21,213 bases of DNA from JAVVSR01 sp964604875 (GTDB lineage Bacteria; Bacillota; Clostridia; Christensenellales; CAG-917), in the NCBI GenBank assembly GCA_964604875.1, contig CAZSAC010000030.1, forward strand, positions 1 to 21,213, given 5' to 3'. Position numbers and translations under genes: made by a program. How positions within the stretch are numbered: the first letter of the stretch is position 1; the number at the start of each line of letters is the position of its first letter. The notes below the pieces were generated by a model. It saw nothing but the letters and a program-made list of their open reading frames with translations. It was not told where the DNA came from and made no database searches. Below are positions 13,997-21,213 of this stretch, in pieces.

Positions 13997-15943
13997 TTAT
14001 TTTTCAATAAGCTTTAAAAATTGACTTTCGTTTATGATTTCTATTCCAAGCTTTTGCGCTTTTTCAAGCTTGCTTCCCGCGTCTTCCCCCGCAACGACAA
14101 GATTGACGCTTTTGCTCACCGAGGCGGAAACTGCGCCTCCGTTTTCGACAATCAAATGCTCGGCCTGGCTGCGTTTCAGCGTGGGTAAGCTTCCCGTTAG
14201 AACAACGTTTTTTCCTGTTAAAGCGCCCGTCTTTTCTTCCATTTTTATAAGCTTTACGCCTAAACTAAACAGCTTATCTATTTGCGCCAAATTATCTTCG
14301 TTTAAAAAATAATCCACCACCGATTGAGCGGTAATTTCTCCAAAATCGTCTAGCGCGACAATTTGTTCAACGGTAGCGTTTTTCAAATTATCATAGGTTT
14401 TAAAGGCTTTTTCCAACTGTTTAGACGCCTTTTTACCTATATTTTTTATTCCCAGCGCAAAAATAAAGTTTGCAAGCTTTGCATTTTTGCTTTTTTCAAT
14501 AGACGATAAAAGATTTTTTATTTTCAAGTCGGCGAAACCATCAAGATTTCGTAAGCTTTCGTCTGTCAGTTCATATAAATCCGAATAATCCTTTACCCCT
14601 CTTTCGTTCAGTAAAAGCTCGGCGGTTTTTTCTGAAAAGCCGTCTATATCCATTGCGCCCTTTGATGCGAAATGAGTTATTTTATCAACTATTTGAGGCG
14701 CGCAAGAGACATTATTTGTGCAGTAAAGAAACGCGCCCTCGGCTCGAACAGGCGCTCCGCAATATGGACACTTGGTAGGCGTTTCAATTTCTTTATCGTC
14801 ATCAAAATACTCGGCAACTCCCAATATCTCCGGGATAACGTCGTTGCTTCGGCGGATAAATACCCGACTTCCGATTTTAATGCCTTTTTTTTGTATGTCC
14901 GCCAAATTATTCAGCGTTGCGTGGCGGACGGTAACCCCTGCAAGCTCCACAGGCTCCAGCACGGCGCCGGGGTTCAGCTTTGACGTGCGACTAACCTGCC
15001 ACACAACGTCTTTTACAATGGTGGTAGCCTCATCGGCTTTAAATTTATAGGCTATCGCCCAACGCGGAAACTTATCCGTTTGCCCTAAATCCTCTCTAAG
15101 CGAAACATCGTCTACCTTAAAAACAATACCATCAATCAAAAAATCCAAATGCGGACGGTTTGCTTCAATTTGGTCGATAACTTCTTCAATATCGTCAAGC
15201 CCTTCAATGGTTTTAAAAAAATCTCCCGTTTCAAAGCCTTGCTTTTCCAAAAAAGAATTCATCTGCCCTTGAGAATGAAAACCCTCTGCAAAAACGTTAT
15301 AACATTTGACGTCAAGCTTTCTTGAAGCCGTCACTTTAGGGTTCAAATTTCTTATTGCGCCGGCTGCGGCGTTGCGAGCATTTTTTAGTTGTTCCGTATT
15401 CTTTTCGTTATACTTTTTCAGCACGGAAAGACGCATAATCCCTTCGCCCTGAACTTCTAGCCTATTTGCATAATCAATAGTTAACGGCACATTTTTGATA
15501 GTTTTAACTTGCGCTGTGACATCTTCACCAACTTCTCCATTGCCTCGAGTTGCTGCGGATATAAGCGCGCCTTTTTCATAAACGAGGTTTATTGTTAAGC
15601 CGTCAAACTTATACTCTACGGTAAGCGTCGGAGCAATACCTAACGCTTTAGTTGTGCGCGTATACCACGCGCGGAGTTCGTCCACGGACTGCGCTTTATC
15701 TAGGCTGTATAATTTGTGAGAATGCTTGTACGGTTTAAATTCAGAAACGATTTCGTCGCCGACGCGCCTACTGGGACTGTTTGGCAAAACAAAACCCGTA
15801 TCTTTTTCCAAGGCTATTAGTTTGTCGTATAATAGGTCATATTCGCCGTCCGAAATAATCGGGGCGTCATTTTTATAATATAGCTTTGCGTGGTAGTTTA
15901 ATTGGTCTACCAGTTTTTGCATTTCTTCCAAAACTTTGCTCAT
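13997..15943 (-). CDS. ligA: NAD-dependent DNA ligase LigA
   Basis: A 648-residue ligase that seals nicks using NAD+, slightly shorter than the usual 660-680 residues with all domains present. The N-terminal NMN-binding domain holds YYKNDAPIISDGEYD (about 22-36). The adenylation domain has the nucleophile K112 in KFDG (112-115). An OB fold is followed by a zinc finger with C392, C395, C408 and C414. Helix-hairpin-helix repeats lie at about 425-565, and a C-terminal BRCT domain at about 570-648 (TGKNVVLTGSLPTLKR). The ATG overlaps the pcrA stop by one base (TAATG), so the helicase and ligase are cotranscribed, as in many Bacillota (pcrA-ligA). A terminator follows directly. Confidence 0.98.
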   Translation of the reverse strand: MSKVLEEMQKLVDQLNYHAKLYYKNDAPIISDGEYDLLYDKLIALEKDTGFVLPNSPSRRVGDEIVSEFKPYKHSHKLYSLDKAQSVDELRAWYTRTTKALGIAPTLTVEYKFDGLTINLVYEKGALISAATRGNGEVGEDVTAQVKTIKNVPLTIDYANRLEVQGEGIMRLSVLKKYNEKNTEQLKNARNAAAGAIRNLNPKVTASRKLDVKCYNVFAEGFHSQGQMNSFLEKQGFETGDFFKTIEGLDDIEEVIDQIEANRPHLDFLIDGIVFKVDDVSLREDLGQTDKFPRWAIAYKFKADEATTIVKDVVWQVSRTSKLNPGAVLEPVELAGVTVRHATLNNLADIQKKGIKIGSRVFIRRSNDVIPEILGVAEYFDDDKEIETPTKCPYCGAPVRAEGAFLYCTNNVSCAPQIVDKITHFASKGAMDIDGFSEKTAELLLNERGVKDYSDLYELTDESLRNLDGFADLKIKNLLSSIEKSKNAKLANFIFALGIKNIGKKASKQLEKAFKTYDNLKNATVEQIVALDDFGEITAQSVVDYFLNEDNLAQIDKLFSLGVKLIKMEEKTGALTGKNVVLTGSLPTLKRSQAEHLIVENGGAVSASVSKSVNLVVAGEDAGSKLEKAQKLGIEIINESQFLKLIEK

Positions 15944-18150
15944 TATCCTATAACCTTTAAGTTAGCCATAGCCACTACAAATTTCTTTATTCCCAAGCCT
16001 TCAAAACTTATACTTGCAACCTTTTCATTTCCTTCCCCGTTTGTGGAAATAATTATGCCCTCGCCGAATTTCGGATGCAACACTTTTTTACCCGAAACAT
16101 ACTCGGCAGAGTTTATTTTTATGGAACTTCCCAAGTTGTTATTACCCAAAAAATCGGCGCCCGGAAACGGTTTTGTTTGTGGTTTTTGGGTTTTTGTTTT
16201 ATCTGCCTGCGCCACGGATTGAGTGGGCGTTGTGGTTGTTGCGCCAATCATTTCCCCGACAAAACGACTTCTCATATTTGCCTGTCGTTGATTGTATCTG
16301 AAACGTGACCTCGCTGACGAACAATATAGCCTATCTTTGGCTCTTGTAATCGCCACGTACATAAGCCTACGTTCCTCTTCAATGTTTTCTACGTCGCTTG
16401 CTCGACTCGACGGAAAAATATTTTCTTCCAACGCAACGATAAATACCACGGGAAACTCCAGCCCCTTTACCGCGTGGACTGTTGCCAATGTAACCGTATT
16501 ACCGTTGTCGATTTCATCGGTATCGGATATGAGCGCAACACTGCGCATAAAATCATTGATTGTCTTGTTAGGATTATCCTTTTGAAATTCCGCTACGGCA
16601 GAAACAAATTCTTTGACGTTTTCAAATCTGTCAGGCTCGGCAGTATCATTACGATACATGTCCATAAGCCCCGAGGTTTTCATAACATATTCTACAAAAT
16701 CAACGCTGTTTTTTTGGGTGGAAACGGCAATAAGCCTTTTCCATAATTCAGCAAAGCCTTGCAGTTTTAAAACCGTGCCGTGGTTAAATATATTTAGTTT
16801 TTCCACATGCCCAATCGCCTCAAAAAGCGTTTCTTCTCTATCCTTGCAATACTCTAACAAGCGTTGTACCGTGGTATCGCCTAATGCCCGCTTAGGAACG
16901 TTTATTATTCGGGCTGCGCTATCAATATCCTTAGGATTTAGCGCAATTCTCAGGTATGCCAAAACGTCCTTAATTTCCTTTCGTTCATAGAAGCGTTGTC
17001 CACCGTAAACCCGATAAGGCATATTGTATATTGTCAACGCCTCCTCGAACTGCCTCGAAATAGAGTTTGCGCGCATAAGAATTGCTATGTCGCCATAATT
17101 GACGCCTGCTAACGTGACTAAATCGTTTATGTTTCTTAAAACATAATCAACTTCCTCTCTATCGTTATAGGCGTTGAAAACTTCAACTCTGCGTCCGCCC
17201 TCTCTTGAAGTAAACAGATGCTTACCGTAACGGTTTCTATTGTTTTCTATAACGCGGTTGGCGGCGTTTAGAATGAACGACGTACTGCGGTAATTCTCCT
17301 CCAACTTATAAATCCGCGCCTCGGTAAAATGACGTTTGAAATCCATAATATTGGCGATAATAGCGCCTCGCCAACCATAAATGCTTTGGTCTTCGTCACC
17401 AACGACAAACATATTTTTATGCGCTGACGACAGCATATAAATAAGCTCGAATTGTAGCTTGTTTGTATCCTGAAATTCGTCGACGTGTATGTATTTAAAT
17501 CGGTTGGAATATTTGTATAAAACTTCCGGACATTCGTTAAACAGCTTTACCGTGTTAATCAATAGGTCGTCAAAATCCATAGCGTTAGATTCTTTCAACG
17601 CCGTTTGATAATCGGTATATATGGACAAAAATCCGCGCGAAATTTGCGTATCGGGAATAGCGGCGGCATAATCGGTCGGGTCTTCGTCAAACCCTTTAAC
17701 ACGCTTAATATGAGAAAAGTAGGCATCAAAAAGTTTTGTCGCCTCTTTTTCTCCACGTTCCTCCCGCTGACGAAGGATTCTTTTTAAAACTCTTCCGCTT
17801 TCAACCTCGCTATATATGGAAAAGTTTGGGCTATAGCCAATCTTTTCGCATTCACGAAATTGAATTTGCGCGCACATTGAATGGAATGTGGAAATCCAAA
17901 CTTCCGTTTTTTCGCCAAGAAGTAGGTTTATCCTCGACTTCATTTCGCCTGCGGCTTTATTTGTAAACGTAATCGCCAAAATGTTATACGGGTCTACCCC
18001 GCAGCATTTTACCAAATACGCCACACGAGTTGTTAAAACTCTGGTTTTACCGCTTCCTGCGCCTGCCAAAACCAACAACTGACCGTTCGTATCTACTACT
18101 GCTTTCTTTTGAGCCTCATTGAGGTCTTTTAATACATTTTCCTCATACAT
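15943..18150 (-). CDS. pcrA: ATP-dependent DNA helicase PcrA (UvrD/Rep family)
   Basis: A 735-residue superfamily 1A helicase, normal length for PcrA. Motif I is AGAGSGKT (29-36), motif II VDEFQDTN (223-230) and motif III GDEDQSIYGWRGA (251-263). Motif VI lies in the MYVAITRAKDRLY segment near residue 615. The C-terminal Tudor-like domain that contacts RNA polymerase in PcrA is present (HPKFGEGII onward, about 690-735). PcrA unwinds DNA 3' to 5' in repair, restart and plasmid replication, and dislodges RecA and transcription complexes. The ATG at 18148-18150 has no ribosome site. The -10 element ends 7 bases before it, implying a leaderless mRNA. No alternative in-frame start fits the family N-terminus better. 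Confidence 0.97.
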   Translation of the reverse strand: MYEENVLKDLNEAQKKAVVDTNGQLLVLAGAGSGKTRVLTTRVAYLVKCCGVDPYNILAITFTNKAAGEMKSRINLLLGEKTEVWISTFHSMCAQIQFRECEKIGYSPNFSIYSEVESGRVLKRILRQREERGEKEATKLFDAYFSHIKRVKGFDEDPTDYAAAIPDTQISRGFLSIYTDYQTALKESNAMDFDDLLINTVKLFNECPEVLYKYSNRFKYIHVDEFQDTNKLQFELIYMLSSAHKNMFVVGDEDQSIYGWRGAIIANIMDFKRHFTEARIYKLEENYRSTSFILNAANRVIENNRNRYGKHLFTSREGGRRVEVFNAYNDREEVDYVLRNINDLVTLAGVNYGDIAILMRANSISRQFEEALTIYNMPYRVYGGQRFYERKEIKDVLAYLRIALNPKDIDSAARIINVPKRALGDTTVQRLLEYCKDREETLFEAIGHVEKLNIFNHGTVLKLQGFAELWKRLIAVSTQKNSVDFVEYVMKTSGLMDMYRNDTAEPDRFENVKEFVSAVAEFQKDNPNKTINDFMRSVALISDTDEIDNGNTVTLATVHAVKGLEFPVVFIVALEENIFPSSRASDVENIEEERRLMYVAITRAKDRLYCSSARSRFRYNQRQANMRSRFVGEMIGATTTTPTQSVAQADKTKTQKPQTKPFPGADFLGNNNLGSSIKINSAEYVSGKKVLHPKFGEGIIISTNGEGNEKVASISFEGLGIKKFVVAMANLKVIG

Positions 18151-18157
18151 GAGAAAA

Positions 18158-18186
18158 ATTATAACATAAATAACAGTATATTACAA
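18158..18186 (-). promoter_or_regulatory. Extended -10 promoter of pcrA-ligA, predicted leaderless
   Basis: On the minus strand, TTGTAA (18181-18186), a 17-base spacer, then TATAAT (18158-18163) preceded by TGT, an extended -10. Only 7 bases (18151-18157) separate the -10 from the pcrA ATG, so transcription should begin at or next to the start codon. Confidence 0.7.
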
Positions 18187-18214
18187 ACTAAATAAAGGCA
18201 TTCTATATCGAAAA

Positions 18215-18541
18215 TTATTTATAAACCTGTTGATAGTTATAAGCGTTTTTGATAAAGATATATGCCTCGGATACTTTAAATATATAGCGTTGTCTTTCTT
18301 CTAGCGACATTTTCAAAAAAGACTCTTTGTCAATAAAATAAGAAATAGGATTTGGACGATCTTCTTCCTTTTGAACATAGTCACAGATTTTTATAACTAA
18401 GTCTTCATTGTGAACCAGCGTCATAACACGATTAATAATGTTTATAGGTACATCGCCAAACCGACGGGTAGCGGAGTATCCGCTTTGTAATCTTCTTTTC
18501 GCTAAAGCTGCTCGTTGTTTTAAAATACTTTCTTGTTTCAT
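18215..18541 (-). CDS. Hypothetical protein, 108 residues, unrecognised
   Basis: I do not recognise this protein. It appears all-helical and mildly basic: a basic helix at about 5-20 (ILKQRAALAKRRLQSGY region), a second helix at about 33-60 ending in KEEDR, and a third at about 70-105 ending in Tyr-rich AYNYQQVYK. There is no signal peptide, membrane span, cysteine pair or enzymatic motif. AAGGGGAG lies about 11 bases before the ATG, which supports translation. No convincing promoter or terminator was found for it, and the pcrA promoter sits in the 64 bases that follow, so it may read through into pcrA. Being an ORF with a ribosome site in the only gap between conserved genes makes it likely real, but family and role are open. 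Confidence 0.65.
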   Translation of the reverse strand: MKQESILKQRAALAKRRLQSGYSATRRFGDVPINIINRVMTLVHNEDLVIKICDYVQKEEDRPNPISYFIDKESFLKMSLEERQRYIFKVSEAYIFIKNAYNYQQVYK

Positions 18542-19031
18542 TTTTTCTAATCTCCCCTTAAAACCCTAGCACAAATTTACAATCAATTTTTGTTATAACG
18601 AAAACAGATTAAAAGCGTTTATAGGCGATTATATCGATTTACGCAAAGTTAGAAAACAGCAAAATAATAGTTGTTCAATTTTACTAAATTGTCCTTTTTT
18701 ACAAAAAAACCCTATTATCGCAGTAAAAATCCTTTTTTATTGCAAAAATCGCATATTTTTTAATCTACCGTTTTAATTATTTTTATATATTTTTTAATTT
18801 TAAAACCGTAAAAATAATAGGTATTGTGTATTTTTATCGATTACACCACAATTTATAGACATTATCGGAATTTTTTAAATTATTTTCGCATATAATAAAC
18901 TTATATGTGTTTAATGGTAAAATTTTGTCATTTTCTTAATATAGCCATAAACCTAAAATAAACACTTGACAATTTTTTCTATATCGGTATAATAAATTGT
19001 GTTTTAAAATAAATTCAAAGGCGGTGATAAT
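18542..19031. other. AT-rich spacer between divergent genes, no gene found
   Basis: About 490 bases, strikingly AT-rich compared with its neighbours. The right end holds the rpsU promoter and leader; the left end holds the ribosome site of the 108-residue gene. Between them I found no reading frame with a ribosome site, no tRNA, and no recognisable RNA family. It contains A/T runs, an imperfect 11-bp inverted repeat (18766-18776 with 18800-18810), an 8-bp inverted pair outside it (CCTATTAT at 18711-18718, ATAATAGG at 18814-18821) and a 10-bp direct repeat AAAATAATAG (18661 and 18811). Confidence 0.6.
18966..18993 (+). promoter_or_regulatory. Sigma-A promoter of rpsU
   Basis: Consensus TTGACA (18966-18971), a 16-base spacer, and consensus TATAAT (18988-18993). 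A leader of about 30 bases precedes the rpsU ATG. The AT-rich DNA just upstream could act as an UP element. Confidence 0.85.
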
Positions 19032-19211
19032 ATGTCAACAGTTAAAGTCGGTGAAAACGAGTCTTTAGATAATGCTCTCCGCCGTTTTAAAAGAAAATGC
19101 GCACGTGATGGCATTATCGGCGATTTACGTAAACGTGAAGCTTATGAAAAGCCTTCTGTAAAACGCAAGAAAAAAGCTGAAGCTGCTCGCAAGAGAATGT
19201 TTAAAAGTTAA
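19032..19211 (+). CDS. rpsU: Small ribosomal subunit protein bS21
   Basis: A 59-residue protein, ATG at 19032-19034 and TAA at 19209-19211. It has the bS21 pattern: MSTVKVGENESLDNALRRFK at the N-terminus, the KCARDGIIGDLRKREAYEKP core and a very basic Lys/Arg-rich C-terminus ending KRMFKS. The usual length is 57-70. The ribosome site is AAAGGCGGTGA, one mismatch from the ideal AAAGGAGGTGA. It has its own consensus promoter and a strong terminator, so it is monocistronic. In B. subtilis rpsU follows the mtaB region in the same direction; here it faces the rsmE-mtaB-HIT genes head-on. Confidence 0.95.
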   Translation: MSTVKVGENESLDNALRRFKRKCARDGIIGDLRKREAYEKPSVKRKKKAEAARKRMFKS

Positions 19212-19216
19212 CTAAA

Positions 19217-19248
19217 AAGGACGCTCAAATTGAGCGTCCTTGTTTTTT
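19217..19248. terminator. Bidirectional terminator shared by rpsU and the rsmE-mtaB-HIT genes
   Basis: An 11-bp perfect stem (19217-19227 with 19231-19241) around a 3-base loop. On the plus strand it is followed by GTTTTTTCTTT; on the minus strand the stem runs into TTTTT (A-run 19214-19218). It separates the converging rpsU and HIT genes, whose stop codons are 45 bases apart. Confidence 0.9.
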
Positions 19249-19256
19249 CTTTGCGA

Positions 19257-19592
19257 TTATGCCATTCTTTCGCTTAGTTGCTCTCCTCCCAAAATATGGA
19301 TATGCAAGTGTTCAACCGATTGACAAGCGTCCGCGCCTTTATTAGAAACCAATCTAAAACCGCCTTCCAGCCCCAACTCGTTTGCCAACTCGCCAATTTT
19401 TTTAAGGCACTTTCCTAAAATTACCGCTTGCTCCGAAGTCATTTCGATGATATTTGCGAAATGTTGCTTTGGTATCATTAAATAATGCTTTTTTACTTGC
19501 GGATTGATGTCCTTGATGATTATCATATCATCGTCCTCATAAACCTTCTGCGAGGGAATTTCGCCTTTGATTATTTTACAAAATACGCACAT
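19257..19592 (-). CDS. HIT-family (histidine triad) nucleotide-binding protein, HinT-like
   Basis: A 111-residue protein of the histidine triad superfamily. The family's active-site motif is present as H95-L-H97-I-H99 in EHLHIHILGG. The N-terminal C2 and C5 (MCVFCKII) are part of a zinc site in many HinT-like members. These small hydrolases act on AMP-lysine, aminoacyl adenylates or related phosphoramidates; the physiological substrate is usually unknown. Length is typical (about 110-140). AGGAG lies just upstream of the ATG, 9 bases after mtaB. The mtaB-HIT pairing is common in Bacillota. Confidence 0.95.
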   Translation of the reverse strand: MCVFCKIIKGEIPSQKVYEDDDMIIIKDINPQVKKHYLMIPKQHFANIIEMTSEQAVILGKCLKKIGELANELGLEGGFRLVSNKGADACQSVEHLHIHILGGEQLSERMA

Positions 19593-19601
19593 AATTTTCT
19601 C

Positions 19602-20828
19602 CTATATTAGTCCGTCTTTAAAAAGTTTTGTTGGAATTATCCTCTTGACGGAATTATTTATCGCATTTGTTGCAAATATTTTTATATAGTTTTCACTATA
19701 GCCCACAAAATACCCGTCTTCGCTGTCCTCAAAAAGGACTTCAAGCGGTTGATTTATAAATTTTTTGTCATATTCGGCTTTCAGCTGAGTTTTAGCTTCG
19801 CTTAGTCGCCTTGCCCTATCCTCAATAACATTTTTTGGGACTTGCGTCATTTTCGACGCAACAGTACCATCTCTTTTTGAATAGGAAAATATATGTAAAT
19901 CCGCAAAGCCGACTTTTTTGATAAAAGCTACGCAATTTGTAAATTCTTGTTCGGTTTCTTGCGGAAAGCCTACTATGACGTCGGTAGTTATCGCCGCATT
20001 TGGAAAAACTCTACGGATTTTTTCAACGTTTTCAAAAAACTCTGCCGAAGTATAATGACGGTTCATTCTTTTTAAAACATTGTCGTCTCCACTTTGTAAG
20101 GATAAGTGAAAATGCGGACAAAACCTTTTAAGGTTTTTTAGTTCGGCAAGCAATTTATCCGTGATGACGTTCGTTTCAAAAGAACCTAATCTAATTCTGA
20201 TATCAAACGTCTGAAGCGCAACAATCAAATCGGATAGTTCCAATCCAATATCCTTGCCGTATGCCGACAAGTTTATTGCCGTCAAAACAATCTCTTTTGT
20301 GTTTGGCGGTAAACTTTCAATTTCCTTGACAATATTTTCAATACTGCGAGAACGGCTTCTGCCTCGAACAAAAGGAATTAAGCAATAACTGCAAAAATTA
20401 TTACAGCCGTCTTGCACTTTTATATAACTGCGCGTACGCAATGAACGGGCAAAACCAATTTCTTCATATTTTTGCGGAAGCTCAACAGAGTTATTTAAGC
20501 AAGGCTCTAACAGCGTTGTCAGTTCTTTTTTTGCCGTTCCTGATACATAGATGACACCGTCTTTTTCAAACTGAGTAGGATTGTTTTGGCTGGCGCAACC
20601 GCATACCAAAATTTTGGCGTCGGGATTTTGTTTTTTTACCCTTGCGATACATTGACGGGATTTTTTCTCCGCCTCGGACGTAACCGCGCAGGTATTAAGT
20701 ATATAATAATCGGCAAATTCAAGTTTCTCGGAAACCTCAAAGCCTTGCTCAATCAGTCGTTTTATTAAAACGTCGCTTTCATATTGATTTACCTTGCATC
20801 CGAGATTAAAAACGACAACCTTCATCAC
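19602..20828 (-). CDS. mtaB: tRNA t6A37 methylthiotransferase MtaB
   Basis: A 408-residue radical-SAM methylthiotransferase that converts t6A37 to ms2t6A in tRNAs decoding ANN codons. Domain order: an N-terminal UPF0004 domain whose Fe-S ligands are C11, C47 and C78; the radical-SAM core with C142, C146 and C149 (GCNNFCSYC); and a C-terminal region of about 50 residues corresponding to a short TRAM-like domain. The opening MKVVVFNLGCKVNQYESD and NTCAVTSEAEKKS are diagnostic for MtaB rather than MiaB or RimO. It overlaps rsmE by 4 bases (ATGA) and precedes the HIT gene by 9 bases. Confidence 0.95.
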   Translation of the reverse strand: MMKVVVFNLGCKVNQYESDVLIKRLIEQGFEVSEKLEFADYYILNTCAVTSEAEKKSRQCIARVKKQNPDAKILVCGCASQNNPTQFEKDGVIYVSGTAKKELTTLLEPCLNNSVELPQKYEEIGFARSLRTRSYIKVQDGCNNFCSYCLIPFVRGRSRSRSIENIVKEIESLPPNTKEIVLTAINLSAYGKDIGLELSDLIVALQTFDIRIRLGSFETNVITDKLLAELKNLKRFCPHFHLSLQSGDDNVLKRMNRHYTSAEFFENVEKIRRVFPNAAITTDVIVGFPQETEQEFTNCVAFIKKVGFADLHIFSYSKRDGTVASKMTQVPKNVIEDRARRLSEAKTQLKAEYDKKFINQPLEVLFEDSEDGYFVGYSENYIKIFATNAINNSVKRIIPTKLFKDGLI

Positions 20829-21213
20829 ATCTCTCCTAAAGCGTCCATAGCGAACGCCGTTGCAACGATAGCCGCCGTCTCCGCGCGCAGAATACGCGCT
20901 CCCAAAGACAAAATCTTTGCGCCTTTTTGTTTGGCTTGCTCCACTTCGGATATGTCGAAACCGCCCTCGCTTCCAATAATAATTTTCAGCGTTTCGCAGT
21001 AGGATAAATCCAGTTGCCTAATTTTATTTTGGCGTTCTTCCTCATAAAACAATATTGTATCGGCGTCAATTTGTTCAACCACGTCGGAAAAAGGCATAAG
21101 CTGAACGTCAACCTGTATTGCGCGTCCGCATTGTTTACACGCCTCAATCGCTATTTTATTTAGTCTTTCAGTCGAAACGTCTTTTTCAGAAACGTTTTTT
21201 GAAATAACAAATA
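20825..21213 (-). CDS. rsmE: 16S rRNA uridine-1498 N3-methyltransferase RsmE, N-terminus outside window
   Basis: 128 codons of the C-terminal half are visible; the frame stays open to the right edge, upstream of the Met at 21095-21097, so that Met is internal. The upstream stretch (STERLNKIAIEACKQCGR) matches the conserved segment preceding the SPOUT fold. The SPOUT knot follows with IGSEGGFDISEVEQA and LGARILRAETAAIVA, where the family usually has IGPEGGF and LGxRILRTETA; Pro-to-Ser and Thr-to-Ala are mild changes. RsmE methylates U1498 of 16S rRNA (E. coli numbering). Full proteins are about 240-250 residues, so roughly half lies beyond the window. It is coupled to mtaB by ATGA. Confidence 0.94.
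   Translation of the reverse strand, partial: FVISKNVSEKDVSTERLNKIAIEACKQCGRAIQVDVQLMPFSDVVEQIDADTILFYEEERQNKIRQLDLSYCETLKIIIGSEGGFDISEVEQAKQKGAKILSLGARILRAETAAIVATAFAMDALGEM

Noticed and set aside
18766..18810. Imperfect 11-bp inverted repeat in the AT-rich spacer as a terminator
   Set aside because: It lies upstream of two divergent genes, so no transcript ends there, and the 23-base loop is large.
18891..18923. Further -10-like hexamers (TATAAT at 18891, TGGTAAAAT at 18915) upstream of rpsU
   Set aside because: Neither has a recognisable -35 at 16-18 bases, and such hexamers are expected by chance in DNA this AT-rich.
21095..21097. Met at 21095-21097 as the start of rsmE
   Set aside because: The frame continues upstream to the window edge with conserved RsmE residues, so this is an internal methionine.

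Overview
This window looks like conserved housekeeping chromosome from a low-to-moderate-GC member of the Bacillota, most likely Clostridia-like and probably from an uncultured lineage. The gene order is a compact version of the Bacillus subtilis yloC(yicC)-remA-gmk-rpoZ-coaBC-priA-def-fmt-rsmB-rlmN-rsgA-rpe-spoVM-rpmB-yloU-yloV(fakA) block. A second conserved block, rsmE-mtaB-HIT with rpsU, lies at the right end, and pcrA-ligA sits between the two. I saw no mobile elements, CRISPR arrays, tRNA or rRNA genes. Almost everything is on the minus strand; only the two ribosomal protein genes rpmB (bL28) and rpsU (bS21) are on the plus strand.

Right to left, in the direction of transcription: (i) 21213-19257 carries rsmE (N-terminus outside the window), mtaB and a HIT-family gene, tightly packed. 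They converge on rpsU (19032-19211, plus strand) across a hairpin at 19217-19241 that has a T-run on each side. (ii) 18542-19031 is a very AT-rich spacer with no convincing gene; it holds the rpsU promoter and some inverted and direct repeats. (iii) A 108-residue unrecognised protein (18215-18541) precedes pcrA and ligA, which overlap by one base. The pcrA promoter lies so close to its ATG that the mRNA should be leaderless or nearly so. (iv) After the ligA terminator, a consensus promoter at 13914-13942 drives a dense operon: a HypE/PurM-like gene, yicC, remA, gmk, rpoZ, coaBC, priA, def, fmt, rsmB, rlmN, rsgA and rpe. Junctions range from short overlaps (4-14 bases) to gaps of at most 8 bases. 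(v) Past rpe lies a 29-codon gene at 2229-2318 that I identify as spoVM, the small amphipathic peptide of the spore envelope. It has a perfect AGGAGG ribosome site and a plausible sporulation sigma-E promoter. It implies the organism makes, or recently made, endospores. (vi) rpmB converges on spoVM, and its terminator hairpin overlaps the end of the spoVM coding sequence. rpmB and the yloU-fakA operon diverge from back-to-back promoters; fakA runs off the left edge.

Functionally the window combines DNA replication and repair (PriA, PcrA, LigA), transcription (omega), translation and ribosome maturation (Def, Fmt, RsmB, RlmN, RsgA, RsmE, MtaB, bL28, bS21), nucleotide and cofactor supply (Gmk, CoaBC), RNA decay (YicC), cell-surface or lipid functions (FakA, Asp23-like) and development (RemA, SpoVM). 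Compared with B. subtilis, prpC-prkC (between rlmN and rsgA) and thiN (between rpe and spoVM) are absent from this locus. I found no obviously new multi-gene system. The points most worth a second look are the spoVM gene with its promoter, the leaderless pcrA transcript, the unrecognised 108-residue gene beside the AT-rich spacer, and an Rpe with an altered signature loop.
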